59,048 nucleotides of DNA from Bacillus infantis (lineage in GTDB: Bacteria > Bacillota > Bacilli > Bacillales > Cytobacillaceae), in contig NZ_JAIVAP010000026.1 of NCBI RefSeq assembly GCF_020171945.1, positions 1-59,048 on the forward strand, read 5' to 3'. The stretch's first letter is position 1. The number at the start of each line of letters is the position of its first letter. The notes below the pieces were generated by a model. That model was not told where the DNA came from. It ran no database searches and was given only the letters and a program-made list of their open reading frames with translations. Shown here one piece after another: positions 1-7,495 of the stretch. The translations under genes were made by a program, and so were the position numbers.

Positions 1-24
1 GCAAAGCTGATTTTCGAGCTTTAA
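1..24 (+). CDS. possible 3' end of a gene cut by the left edge
   Basis: The first 24 bases read as seven sense codons (ending Ile-Phe-Glu-Leu) followed by TAA at 22-24. This could be the tail of a plus-strand gene whose body lies outside the window. Nothing can be said about function. No clear terminator follows before the convergent gene that ends at 130. Seven codons without a stop are weak evidence, so this is a placeholder. Confidence 0.25.
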   Translation, partial: AKLIFEL

Positions 25-129
25 ATGGCTGTACTCGTTTGTCATTTTTTCACCGCTTATCGTTATAGTCTGTATGTATACTATAACCTCCGCACTGCAT
101 TTAATAAACTAAACTGCATACCGTTTTCC

Positions 130-645
130 TTAATAGGGAGTCGGAACATCAAATATAAGATAGAGAGCTGCTATAAAAATCCCGCCAAGGAGCCATGCGG
201 TCCACGGCTTGCGACAATGGGCAATCAGAAGTGTGAACGTCACAATATTGAACAGAAAGGACCAGCGGAAGGACCAGCCATGATGGTGGTCAATGCTGTC
301 ATTTATATAGGCGATGAGCTCCACCCCTGTAAAAAAAATCGACCAGACGAGTATCCACCCTGCCTGGCCCCGCAGCTTTAGCGGAAGCCTTCCAAGAAAA
401 ACAGGCAGCACAACAGGGTAGATGATAAATGCAATGGCCATGGAAATGGCGGTATGAGTCGGCAGAAGAAGATGGTCAAATCCGACAGGCTTGAATTCCC
501 AGACCTGAAAGCTGGATAACAGCAGTTCATAAATCAGATTGGCAATAATCCAGTACAAAAGCGTGCTACAGTACTGAGCAAAATTTCTCCAAACTCCAAA
601 AATGATTCCAAAAATAATGAAGAAAATCGCGAATGAAGACTGCAT
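130..645 (-). CDS. CBO0543-family integral membrane protein
   Basis: This 171-residue protein is almost entirely hydrophobic, with about five predicted membrane spans, short polar loops and aromatic-rich junctions. Size and composition match the CBO0543 family of small Bacillus and Clostridium membrane proteins, whose role is unknown. A His-rich loop (DSIDHHHGW, around residues 117-125) sits between two spans. The ATG at 645 is preceded on the minus strand by GAAGGG about 7 bases upstream, so the start is secure. It stands alone: the neighbour on the right is divergent and lies 150 bases away. The family assignment comes from memory of the pattern, so moderately confident. Confidence 0.7.
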   Translation of the reverse strand: MQSSFAIFFIIFGIIFGVWRNFAQYCSTLLYWIIANLIYELLLSSFQVWEFKPVGFDHLLLPTHTAISMAIAFIIYPVVLPVFLGRLPLKLRGQAGWILVWSIFFTGVELIAYINDSIDHHHGWSFRWSFLFNIVTFTLLIAHCRKPWTAWLLGGIFIAALYLIFDVPTPY

Positions 646-685
646 GTCTTTACCCTTCTTATAAATGATATAAGGATAGGTTATC

Positions 686-724
686 CAGCCGGCGGAAAAA
701 TAACCTCCTCCCAGAGGCCGGCTG
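686..724. other. inverted repeat between divergent genes
   Basis: CAGCCGGC at 686-693 is repeated inverted as GCCGGCTG at 717-724, separated by 23 bases, in the gap between the divergent genes starting at 645 and 800. There is no clear U-run. It could be an operator or a weak hairpin; the sequence alone does not decide. Confidence 0.3.
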
Positions 725-799
725 AAAAAGGAAAATCGGCAACTGGCGGCGAATTAGGAGAAAGCAGAAGTTTATCTCAAGACAACAGAGGTGCAAAGA

Positions 800-1648
800 A
801 TGAAAACCAAACTAATACTCGTTGAAGGGCTTCCCGGCTTCGGCAAGTCAACAACTGCCCAATATACAAAAGAGATACTTGAAGAGGCAGGGAAGGAGGC
901 CAGGTTATTCCTTGAAGGCAATCTCGACCATCCTGCCGACTATGATGGAGTCGCTTATGCAGCGGAAAAAGAGATGGAGAAGCTGCTGAAGGAAGCAGGA
1001 GGCCAGGCAGAACTTATTAAACCATATACAATTGAAAAGGAAGGCTATTATCTAGTTCAATATGAAAAAATGAAACGGAAATATCCTGATGCATTTCCTG
1101 ATGGCCTGCTGGATTCTATTTTCCGGAACGATATTTATGAATTGCCGATGAAGCTGCATATGGAGCTGATGGAGGCAAGCTGGCGCAGCTTTGCAGAGAG
1201 GGCAGCCAATGAAGATGCCGTCTATATATTTGAATGCTGCTTCATCCAGAACCCTTTAACCATCGGTATGATCAAGTACAATGAGCCGGCAAATGAAATA
1301 ATGGCTTATGTTAAGCGGCTTGGAGAAACGATTAAAGAACTTGATCCGCTTCTGATCTATCTGGAGCAGGATGATCTGGAGTCAGCTTTCAGGAAGGCTG
1401 TGAGAGAGAGGCCGATAGAGTGGTCAGAGGGATTTACTGAATATTATACTGGTCAAGGGTACGGACTCAGCCGCGGATGGAAAGGCCTGGAGGGAACGCT
1501 GAAGGTGCTGGAGGCAAGGAAGCAGCTGGAGCTGGACACGATGGAACAGCTTGATCTGAAAAAGGCTGTAGTGAATAATTCCTGGTTCGATCCGGACAGC
1601 CATAAGGAATTGCTCAGGCAGGAGCTGAAGGAACAAGGAGTCATTTAG
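800..1648 (+). CDS. P-loop nucleotide-binding protein (kinase-like)
   Basis: A 282-residue protein that opens with a beta strand and a textbook Walker A loop (GLPGFGKST, residues 10-18). This places it among P-loop NTPases of the nucleoside or small-molecule kinase type. Later features include a hydrophobic strand with acidic end (VYIFECCFIQNP) and charged helices. No specific substrate is recognisable. The ATG at 800 has GAGGTG just upstream; an in-frame GTG at 791 overlaps that site and is less likely. Related proteins are common in Bacillus and are usually annotated only as ATP-binding or hypothetical. A small gene follows 86 bases downstream. Confidence 0.75.
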   Translation: MKTKLILVEGLPGFGKSTTAQYTKEILEEAGKEARLFLEGNLDHPADYDGVAYAAEKEMEKLLKEAGGQAELIKPYTIEKEGYYLVQYEKMKRKYPDAFPDGLLDSIFRNDIYELPMKLHMELMEASWRSFAERAANEDAVYIFECCFIQNPLTIGMIKYNEPANEIMAYVKRLGETIKELDPLLIYLEQDDLESAFRKAVRERPIEWSEGFTEYYTGQGYGLSRGWKGLEGTLKVLEARKQLELDTMEQLDLKKAVVNNSWFDPDSHKELLRQELKEQGVI

Positions 1649-1734
1649 GAAGAAATCTGTTTCAAGGACAGCCTAATGTGTTTTATGAAGCAGGTGTGCG
1701 GGAATTTCCCCAAAACAGGCGATGGGGATTAGAA

Positions 1735-1908
1735 TTGAAATTCAATAAAGATGACCTCACAAAAGTGATTAAAACTGCAGCAGATAAAGTAAGTGGAGAC
1801 AATGCAGGCCAAACATCCAATAGTGATGTTCAAACCCAGATAGACAGCATCAACAGGCGGCTCTCATTGCTTGAGGAAGAGCTTAGACAGATGAAGGAGA
1901 AGATATAA
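1735..1908 (+). CDS. small coiled-coil protein
   Basis: A 57-residue, highly charged protein. The last 25 residues (IDSINRRLSLLEEELRQMKEKI) form a clear heptad-patterned coiled coil. I chose the TTG at 1735 because a GGGGAT stretch lies 7 bases before it; the frame also opens at a GTG at 1678, which lacks a ribosome site. A hairpin terminator begins at the stop codon. It may be co-transcribed with the P-loop gene upstream. Function unknown; the coiled coil suggests self-association or a partner protein. Confidence 0.6.
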   Translation: MKFNKDDLTKVIKTAADKVSGDNAGQTSNSDVQTQIDSINRRLSLLEEELRQMKEKI

Positions 1909-1928
1909 GGGCCATGGAGGCCCTTTTT
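1908..1928 (+). terminator. intrinsic terminator
   Basis: AGGGCC (1908-1913) pairs with GGCCCT (1919-1924) around a 5-base loop and runs into five T. It ends the small coiled-coil gene and possibly the P-loop gene. Confidence 0.8.
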
Positions 1929-2077
1929 GTTTAGGGCAGAAATATTCATCCTGGTCAGGAATTGGCTTTAAGCTACCGCAAATTCTTCTATTTAATAAAT
2001 CCTGCCGTCCGGGATGCAGGCTGAAACCTTCCCTTTTCTATAAACGTATATTAATGAAAGGCATGGGAGGGTTTCAA

Positions 2078-2374
2078 ATGAAAAGGTATAAAGTGCTGGC
2101 TATAGCTGCTATTCTAATCATCTTATTCCTGCTTGCCGGAAACCATTTCATCATACATACAGGAGAAGCAGAAGCGGGGGCAGTCGAAGATAAAGGAAAA
2201 GAGGGCACAGAACTTTATGTTCTCCTTGATGGGCAGAAGCTGCTGGTCGAGGACGAAAATGTCTGGAATCTGATCGAAGTGGGCGGAACCTATGACATTG
2301 CTTATGAATGGTATGGAAAGAAAGATCCAGTTATAACAAGCATTACATTTCCCGGGGATGAGGGCAGCCATTGA
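2078..2374 (+). CDS. small membrane-anchored protein
   Basis: A 98-residue protein with a single N-terminal hydrophobic segment (residues 6-23). An acidic linker and a compact extracytoplasmic domain of about 55 residues rich in beta-type residues (LYVLLDGQKLLV, YDIAYEWYGK) follow. The ATG at 2078 has GGGAGGG 7 bases upstream, which is better than the earlier in-frame ATG at 2054. Not a lipoprotein, since no Cys follows the anchor. Resembles small Bacillus exported proteins of unknown role. It appears monocistronic. Confidence 0.6.
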   Translation: MKRYKVLAIAAILIILFLLAGNHFIIHTGEAEAGAVEDKGKEGTELYVLLDGQKLLVEDENVWNLIEVGGTYDIAYEWYGKKDPVITSITFPGDEGSH

Positions 2375-2459
2375 TGGGCGGCTGGATTAAAAGATGTTAA
2401 TTCTACGGGTTATTGAAGCCCGGCAGGTTTGCATATAAGGCTATTATGGGGTGTTTTAA

Positions 2460-2690
2460 TTGTTAATGATTTTAAGAGTAATTCTTGCAGTAATCAGTGC
2501 TAGTATTGCAGTATATGGATTAATTACTGCAAATTTTGAGTTCCAATCGTATATGTTATTTTTTCTAGGTTTAATGATGCTCGTAATGGGTTTAGAAGAA
2601 TTTCAGAAAGAACGAAAAGTGATGGGGTGGATTAGCATCATGGCTTTTGTATTTGTATTATTTGTATCACTTCAAGGCTTCTTTTTGTAA
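2460..2690 (+). CDS. DUF3953-like small membrane protein
   Basis: A 76-residue protein with three closely packed hydrophobic segments and one polar turn (EEFQKERKVMG, residues 47-57). The pattern agrees with the DUF3953 (YczI-like) family of Bacillus membrane proteins, of unknown function. TTG at 2460 follows GGGGTG at good spacing; ATG at 2466 is the alternative start and would shorten the product by two residues. Base composition here is more A/T rich than the surrounding genes, as is the following gene. Confidence 0.65.
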   Translation: MLMILRVILAVISASIAVYGLITANFEFQSYMLFFLGLMMLVMGLEEFQKERKVMGWISIMAFVFVLFVSLQGFFL

Positions 2691-2785
2691 ACAACGGTCT
2701 TATTTTGCTGCTAAACCAGGCAGCTTTTTTCGAATAGTAAATAGAAATAATTGAAGAGGAAATTGGAAATGGCGGGTGAGTAAAT

Positions 2786-2998
2786 ATGATCGATATTGAA
2801 AAATGTCCAGAATGCAGTAATGAGGCAGAGCAGGGGTTTATTTTTTCTCCTCGGAGAATTTGCTGGTCAGAGTCGGCTGATTCAATTCTTGCTGATTTTG
2901 GAAGTGAAGTATTAGTAAAAGATGCAATTTTAAAAATACGTAAAATACCGGTAATTAAATGTGAAAGATGTAATTTAGTTACTTTTAAATACAATTAA
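2786..2998 (+). CDS. PF20097-family zinc-ribbon protein
   Basis: A 70-residue protein with an N-terminal CPEC and a C-terminal CERC pair (residues 8-11 and 60-63). This is the signature of a two-knuckle zinc ribbon. The middle part (GFIFSPRRICWSE) matches the PF20097 family, common in Firmicutes as a stand-alone small protein. Its partner is unknown; such ribbons generally mediate protein or nucleic-acid contact. The upstream GGCGGGTGAG is a plausible ribosome site. No operon partner is evident. Confidence 0.7.
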   Translation: MIDIEKCPECSNEAEQGFIFSPRRICWSESADSILADFGSEVLVKDAILKIRKIPVIKCERCNLVTFKYN

Positions 2999-3185
2999 CC
3001 AATCCTTCCCTTTAACTAACGAGTTTAGGTTCAAGATCAGCTGAAAATTAGACAGCTTTTCTTATTTAAAAAAGGAGCAGGTTAGCAAAAGAATAAATTG
3101 TATAAATAGGTAGTACTTGAAGGAAAAAAATTTGATATTCCAAACCAGTATATAAGTGAGGATTGAGATAGTAGGGAGCTGGAAG

Positions 3186-3317
3186 ATGAAAAATAAAAAA
3201 AGGAATAGAGGCGGCTTTATTAAAGATGGACTAATTGAACTAATTGGAGAAGTCATTTGGAACATCTTAATGTTTATACCAAGATTGATCATTCGCTTAA
3301 TAAGTAATATTTGGTGA
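3186..3317 (+). CDS. 43-residue basic membrane-associated peptide
   Basis: ATG at 3186, TGA at 3315-3317, with GGGAG about 7 bases upstream. The peptide starts with a strongly basic segment (KNKKRNRGG), continues with an amphipathic stretch and finishes with a hydrophobic run (WNILMFIPRLIIRLISNIW). It therefore looks like a small membrane-inserted or membrane-binding protein. Length and ribosome site favour a real gene, but a function cannot be assigned. It could be a small regulatory peptide or, less likely, a toxin-like peptide. Confidence 0.5.
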   Translation: MKNKKRNRGGFIKDGLIELIGEVIWNILMFIPRLIIRLISNIW

Positions 3318-3818
3318 AGCAGTTATAGTCAACCGCTGGGAATGGTTTTGGAAAAGAAGTATTATCCATATTTGAGTGACCAGCAAGCCTTAAGATAAGC
3401 GGAGAATTTCCGGTTAAGCTGCTGAATATGGCACGGGTGGGTGTAAATAAGCGGCGAATTTCCGGTTAAGCGAAGCGAAGTTGCTTCTTTTCCTGTTTGT
3501 TGAGTAGATAGTGGGAATTTCTCCGTCTATTTGGGCTATTTTTATAGATTTTTCAAAATTAGGGGGAATCTCTCCGCTTATTTTTCAAGGAGTCACTGAT
3601 TCCCTCATTCAGGTCCGGGGAAGGCCTGTTCTTTTTGGGTGGGCGGGAAAGAAAAAAATTGCTCTTGCGGCTTTCGTCGAGTCTATTACTTTTTTGAAAA
3701 TATTTAGGACTAGGCAGGAATAAGAGCCTGCATAATCGAATATACGTTCTTTAATGAAAGGCTGGATACCCATGGTGATTTGCGGCATCAGGGCCTGAAA
3801 GATAGAAGGTGGCTTTTA
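3318..3818. repeat. gene-poor gap with a short dispersed repeat in both orientations
   Basis: This 500-base gap contains a motif near 25 bases at 3395-3419 and again at 3447-3471, 52 bases apart. The core is ATAAGCGGMGAATTTCCGG. The inverted form appears at about 3511-3530 and 3562-3581 (GGAATCTCTCCGCTTAT). The four copies thus form two direct and two inverted units pointing at each other. An open frame at 3511-3723 runs through the inverted units but has no ribosome site and is not called. No promoter or terminator is obvious. Confidence 0.6.
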
Positions 3819-4313
3819 TTGGAACATACAGCAGTGAAGAAAATAGTTTCCCTGAAATTGTACAAAAACGAAGATGAAGAGCGGCTCAAGAGCTATCAGC
3901 TCCCGGAAGAGCAGCTTGCCTTTACCTCAATGCCGATTCCTGCGATTGAGGCCTGCCTGCAGGAGGATGACCGGCATCCTGTTATCATTCAATATGGAGA
4001 AGATATAGCCGGCTTCTTTGTCCTTCATGGCGAAGGCGGGGCCATTAAATACAGCCCGAATGAACGGGCGATCCTGCTTCGTGCCTACTCAGTCAGCTCT
4101 GATTATCAGGGGAAAGGAATTGCGGGTGAATCATTGAGGATCCTGCCTGACTTTGTAAGAAAGCATTTTCCTGGCAAAAATGAAATTGTCCTGGGCGTCA
4201 ATCACAGCAATCATGCGGCCCAGCATGTTTATAAAAAGGCTGGATTCATTGACCAGGGACTGAGGATCACCGGAAAAAAAGGCGAGCAGTATGTGCTGCA
4301 CATGCAGCTTTAG
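3819..4313 (+). CDS. GNAT-family N-acetyltransferase
   Basis: A 164-residue GNAT enzyme that would transfer acetyl from acetyl-CoA to an amine. The acetyl-CoA loop is visible as LRAYSVSSDYQGKGIAGE (about residues 94-111) with the Q/RxxGxG/A signature. A C-terminal NHSNHAAQHVYKKAGF motif is typical of the family. The substrate is unknown. TTG at 3819 is chosen because GAAGGTGG sits 6 bases before it; an upstream TTG at 3780 has no such site. The S66 peptidase gene begins 15 bases after the stop, so the two form an operon. Confidence 0.8.
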   Translation: MEHTAVKKIVSLKLYKNEDEERLKSYQLPEEQLAFTSMPIPAIEACLQEDDRHPVIIQYGEDIAGFFVLHGEGGAIKYSPNERAILLRAYSVSSDYQGKGIAGESLRILPDFVRKHFPGKNEIVLGVNHSNHAAQHVYKKAGFIDQGLRITGKKGEQYVLHMQL

Positions 4314-4328
4314 AAAGGGAATGAAGAT

Positions 4329-5345
4329 ATGATTAGATATCCGATTTTAAAAAATGATGCCGTAATTGGTGTAACAGCAACATCGTCAGGGGTGCCGGAA
4401 GAGCTTCATGACATGATCCGCTCCGCCTGCAAGCGCATGGAGTCAAGGGGATTCCGTGTGAAATGCGGGGACACTCTGTGGACACAGGAAAAAGCAAAGT
4501 CGGCCCCGGCACCGGTTAGAGCGGAAGAATTTAATGAAATGATGGCAGACAGCGAAGTAGACTTAATTATTCCTCCGTGGGGCGGGGAGCTTTTAGTAGA
4601 AATATTGGATAAAGTCGATTTCGCCGGAATGAAAGAAAAGTGGATATTAGGCTATTCAGATACAAGTTTGCTGCTATTGGCCTCCACTTTGATGACAGGG
4701 ATGGCGACGGCCCATGGAACCAATCTTGCCGATCTGCGCGGCGAGCAAATGGATGAGACAACGGCCAGGTGGCTGGATGTTTTGAAAACCAAAGAGGGAG
4801 GGTCGGTCAAACAGGAATCTTCCCGCAACTATCAGAAAGAATGGCAGCATGATAACCCTTCACCATATGTATTCCATTTAACAGAATCAACGAGCTGGAA
4901 AACCATATCCGGCAGTCCGGAGAGGATGGAGGGCAGGCTGCTTGGCGGATGCATTGATGTCATCAGGCATCTGATCGGCACCCCTTATGGCCGTGTCCGT
5001 GAATTTCAGCGGGAGCACCTTGGCGGGGATCCTATTGTCTGGTATTTTGAGAACTGTGAAATGACAACAACCGATCTGCGGAGGACCTTGGTCCATATGA
5101 AGCTGGCAGGCTGGTTTGAAGACAGCGCGGGAATCATGTTCGGGCGCAGCAGCGCCAACACAGCAGTTGGCGGGTATACTGCAGAGGATGTATACAGAGA
5201 GCTTTCATCTGAGCTCAAGGTGCCGGTCATCTATGATATTGACTGCGGCCATGTTCCTCCACAGGTCACTTTGATTAACGGAGCATACGCGGAAATTGAA
5301 GCCCGGGACGGGAAAGGCATCGTAGTTCAGCATTTTAAAGCATAA
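4329..5345 (+). CDS. S66-family LD-carboxypeptidase-like peptidase (MccF type)
   Basis: A 338-residue protein of the S66 serine peptidase family, which includes muropeptide LD-carboxypeptidases and the microcin-C immunity peptidase MccF. The nucleophile is Ser110 in GYSDTS; Glu241 in YFEN and His308 in DCGH complete the expected Ser-Glu-His triad. IIPPWGGE (80-87) is the family's oxyanion-side loop. Absence of a signal peptide favours a cytoplasmic role, as in peptide-nucleotide detoxification or murein recycling. It follows a GNAT gene at 15 bases. In microcin-C resistance both an acetyltransferase (MccE type) and MccF occur, so a detoxification pair is possible, though this is inference. 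A terminator follows. Confidence 0.85.
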   Translation: MIRYPILKNDAVIGVTATSSGVPEELHDMIRSACKRMESRGFRVKCGDTLWTQEKAKSAPAPVRAEEFNEMMADSEVDLIIPPWGGELLVEILDKVDFAGMKEKWILGYSDTSLLLLASTLMTGMATAHGTNLADLRGEQMDETTARWLDVLKTKEGGSVKQESSRNYQKEWQHDNPSPYVFHLTESTSWKTISGSPERMEGRLLGGCIDVIRHLIGTPYGRVREFQREHLGGDPIVWYFENCEMTTTDLRRTLVHMKLAGWFEDSAGIMFGRSSANTAVGGYTAEDVYRELSSELKVPVIYDIDCGHVPPQVTLINGAYAEIEARDGKGIVVQHFKA

Positions 5346-5346
5346 G

Positions 5347-5376
5347 AAAAGGGCAGGCTGCGGAGTCTGCCTTTTT
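5347..5376 (+). terminator. intrinsic terminator
   Basis: GGCAG (5352-5356) pairs with CTGCC (5367-5371), the stem is extended by A/T pairs, and five T follow. It closes the GNAT-S66 operon. Confidence 0.7.
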
Positions 5377-5400
5377 CATCGTATCTAATGGGGAAAGGCA

Positions 5401-5712
5401 TTAAGCTTCACCATAATACTCAGCAAAATAAAGGAAACCGAATTTCCTGACGAGATAGTTTCTTAACTGTCCAGCAGTTGCTTTTTCAATAGGAGGCTCT
5501 GTAAGTGTATAAGCTTTGCCGTTTAGCCTGGAAAATTTCCCGGAATCTGCTTTGTTATGATAGTTATCCTCGATAATTCCTGAAGTCAAAGCAGCACCAG
5601 GATAGCCGCTTATAAAAACATGGGTCCTGAGGGCAAGGTGAGGGGTTGAATGCAGCAGCAGGAAAATGATCACTATACCGGCAAGAACCAGTTTCTCTTT
5701 TTTATATTTCAT
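5401..5712 (-). CDS. small membrane-anchored protein of unknown function
   Basis: A 103-residue protein with one N-terminal hydrophobic anchor (residues 7-22) followed by a soluble domain ending in aromatic-rich FGFLYFAEYYGEA. The ATG at 5712 has GAGGAG 10 bases upstream on the minus strand; an upstream in-frame GTG at 5730 overlaps that site. I do not recognise the family. It faces the divergent lipoprotein gene at 5807, leaving a 94-base shared promoter region. Confidence 0.6.
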   Translation of the reverse strand: MKYKKEKLVLAGIVIIFLLLHSTPHLALRTHVFISGYPGAALTSGIIEDNYHNKADSGKFSRLNGKAYTLTEPPIEKATAGQLRNYLVRKFGFLYFAEYYGEA

Positions 5713-5806
5713 GAAAGATATTCTCCTCACCTTTAATTTCTTATAACTATTCCATGGTCCGTATAATAATCCTGCTAAAATCTATCAAAAAGGAGTGAAG
5801 CAAAAT

Positions 5807-6151
5807 ATGAAGAGAATAGTCCTGTTTCTTTTTATGGCGGCTGCTGCCGGTCTGGCTGGAGCCTGCAGCGCATCCGGCCAATCCCCGGGAAGCTATCAAG
5901 TCGTTATCATTGGGGGAGATGAGGAATTGAGCGGTGCATTCAGTGATTTTGCCGGCAATGGCGGACCGGTTGGCGAGCTTCGGTATATTGCAGATCCTGA
6001 GGAGGCCCGTAAAGAGTTTCCGAAGTATGACTTTGAAGAGGTCCCGGCGATATTCATTTTTGAGACCGGGGGAAGCGGCGCAATGAAAAAGCTTGTGCTG
6101 GAAACGAATGAGGTGGAAGAGGCACAGGCATTTTTAGAGGGAAAGGACTAA
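5807..6151 (+). CDS. small lipoprotein
   Basis: A 114-residue lipoprotein: MKR, a hydrophobic stretch and the lipobox LAGAC, with the lipidated Cys at about residue 20. The mature part has a thioredoxin-like look in miniature, with strands (YQVVIIGG, VPAIFIFE) and the segment DFEEVPAIFIFETGG, but without a CxxC active site. It is most simply a cell-surface protein of unknown role. ATG 5807 has AAGGAGTG 9 bases upstream. Tandem 21-base units begin just after its stop. Confidence 0.7.
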   Translation: MKRIVLFLFMAAAAGLAGACSASGQSPGSYQVVIIGGDEELSGAFSDFAGNGGPVGELRYIADPEEARKEFPKYDFEEVPAIFIFETGGSGAMKKLVLETNEVEEAQAFLEGKD

Positions 6152-6161
6152 AAAAGAGGCA

Positions 6162-6280
6162 GTTGGTAAATTAACTGACGAAGTTGGTAGAATAATGAAT
6201 GAAGTCGGTAGATTATGCCCTGAATCGGTAGAATAACCGGCGAAGTTGGTAGATTATCAGGCCGATTAATAGAATGAACC
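6162..6280. repeat. tandem degenerate units of about 21 bp
   Basis: The core (A/G)T(T/C)GGTAGA(A/T)TA recurs with starts near 6162, 6183, 6204, 6224, 6245 and, degenerate, 6265. The spacings are 21, 21, 20, 21 and 20 bases. The array follows the lipoprotein gene and lies before the convergent DUF1272 gene. A similar array occurs at 21879-21979. Confidence 0.65.
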
Positions 6281-6370
6281 CAAAAAGGGGCCGGCTGCCT
6301 GCTCTCCCAGCGCCATACTGCCTGTAAACCGGCTTGAAGAACGCTATCCAAGCCGGCAAAACAGCTTTCT

Positions 6371-6553
6371 TCATGCATCAGCAGTCATTCTTGGCCTCCT
6401 GACAAGCTCGCCGCCGCAGTTCGGGCAAATATTCTCCATCTCCCCCGTGCAATCCGAGCAAAAAGTGCATTCATGTACACATATAAAAGCTGTTTCATCC
6501 AACCTCAAGGGAGCACTGCATCTTTCACATTCTTTTTTCATTTCCAAACCCAT
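6371..6553 (-). CDS. DUF1272 zinc-binding protein
   Basis: A 60-residue protein carrying four Cys pairs (CERC, the single CV...CTFC, CSDC, CPNC) that would bind two zinc ions in a treble or RING-like arrangement. The ending GGELVRRPR is characteristic of DUF1272, a family often found beside acetyltransferase or radical-SAM genes and of unknown function. The start may be the ATG at 6553 or the internal ATG at 6541. It lies downstream of the radical-SAM gene on the same strand but 110 bases away. Confidence 0.8.
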   Translation of the reverse strand: MGLEMKKECERCSAPLRLDETAFICVHECTFCSDCTGEMENICPNCGGELVRRPRMTADA

Positions 6554-6662
6554 AGAAAGCCCTCCATCCGTCTATTTTCATAGCTAAGATTAGCAGAGAT
6601 TGGGGCAATCTTTCAGGGACAGATCCCAACTATTTTCTGGGGTCAGCAGCGGCTGAAAAACC

Positions 6663-7484
6663 TTATCCCGGAAGGAAGCCTTCCTTGCTGATCAAAACCT
6701 GTTCCGGGGGAAATACTTCTGTAAATCTTTTATATACCTTTCTATAAGCGGTCCTGTTGTACCATTCTTTTAGATTCAGTTGTTCGTAAAGAGAAGGGAT
6801 GCCGATCTTTTCCGTTCTTCGGCCACCGCTTCCATCTCCCATAAAATAATCATCAATGCAAATCCGGTTTACAAGGGGGAGAAGCAATTCCGGGAACCTC
6901 TCACTGCTGGGGAGCAGGGGGGCAATGGCAGCCTGGACGGGTATTCCCGCTTCCTTCAGCTCCCGCAGGGCCTTCAGCCTTGCCGGGATAGGCGGCGCTG
7001 AAGGTGTGAAATGCTTTCTTATTTTCTCGCTGTCCGTTTCCACTGTCATGCTGATCCGCACCTTTTCTCCAAGCTTTTGAAACAGATCCGCATCCCTTGA
7101 TGCAAGGGGGCTTCTTGTTTGGACAAACAAGAAATCCGGCTGATTTTCTGTCATAGCTTCAAGCAGGGAGCGGGTGATTTTTTCAGAATGCTCAGCCGGC
7201 TGATAGGGGTCTGTGCTGGAAGACATGAAAATGGTCACAGGGCCTTTCTTTTTTGCTTTTGTTATTTCTTTATCAAGCAGTTCTGCGGCACCCTGCTTTA
7301 CGTCGACCCAGCTGCCCCATTCTTCGCTGCGGAAGATGGAGACGGGCATTTCCCTGACATAGCAGTAGGAGCAGCCGAACGCACAGCCTGTATAAGGGTT
7401 AAGCGAGTGGCTGTAGCCGGAAAGGAACCCGGTGCCTTTTGTCAAAATGGTCTTAGGAGTTTTATAAGCTATATTAGCTTTCAT
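6663..7484 (-). CDS. SPL-family radical SAM protein
   Basis: A 273-residue radical SAM enzyme. CAFGCSYCYVR near residue 33 holds the CxxxCxxC triad that binds the 4Fe-4S cluster, and GYSHSLNPYTGC is the lead-in seen in spore-photoproduct-lyase-like proteins (Rv2578c/PA0069 type). FMSSSTDPYQPAE and TVETDSEKIRKHFTP match SAM-binding segments of this group. Its substrate is unknown; it is shorter than true SplB and is not evidence of spore photolyase itself. ATG 7484 is chosen because AAGGATG lies 6-9 bases upstream. That site overlaps the TAA of the oxygenase gene, so the two are translationally coupled. Confidence 0.85.
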   Translation of the reverse strand: MKANIAYKTPKTILTKGTGFLSGYSHSLNPYTGCAFGCSYCYVREMPVSIFRSEEWGSWVDVKQGAAELLDKEITKAKKKGPVTIFMSSSTDPYQPAEHSEKITRSLLEAMTENQPDFLFVQTRSPLASRDADLFQKLGEKVRISMTVETDSEKIRKHFTPSAPPIPARLKALRELKEAGIPVQAAIAPLLPSSERFPELLLPLVNRICIDDYFMGDGSGGRRTEKIGIPSLYEQLNLKEWYNRTAYRKVYKRFTEVFPPEQVLISKEGFLPG

Positions 7485-7495
7485 TGTTATCATCC

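Noticed and set aside
25-381. Long plus-strand frame at the left edge
   Set aside because: It is antisense to the CBO0543-like membrane gene, has no ribosome site and an unusual Pro/Cys-rich composition.
3511-3723. 70-codon frame in the repeat-bearing gap
   Set aside because: It runs through the inverted repeat units, has no Shine-Dalgarno, and its product has no folded-protein character.
6148-6378. Minus-strand frame over the 21-base array
   Set aside because: The frame exists because the 21-base period is a multiple of three; the product is a repetitive Leu/Ile/Gln string and lacks a ribosome site.
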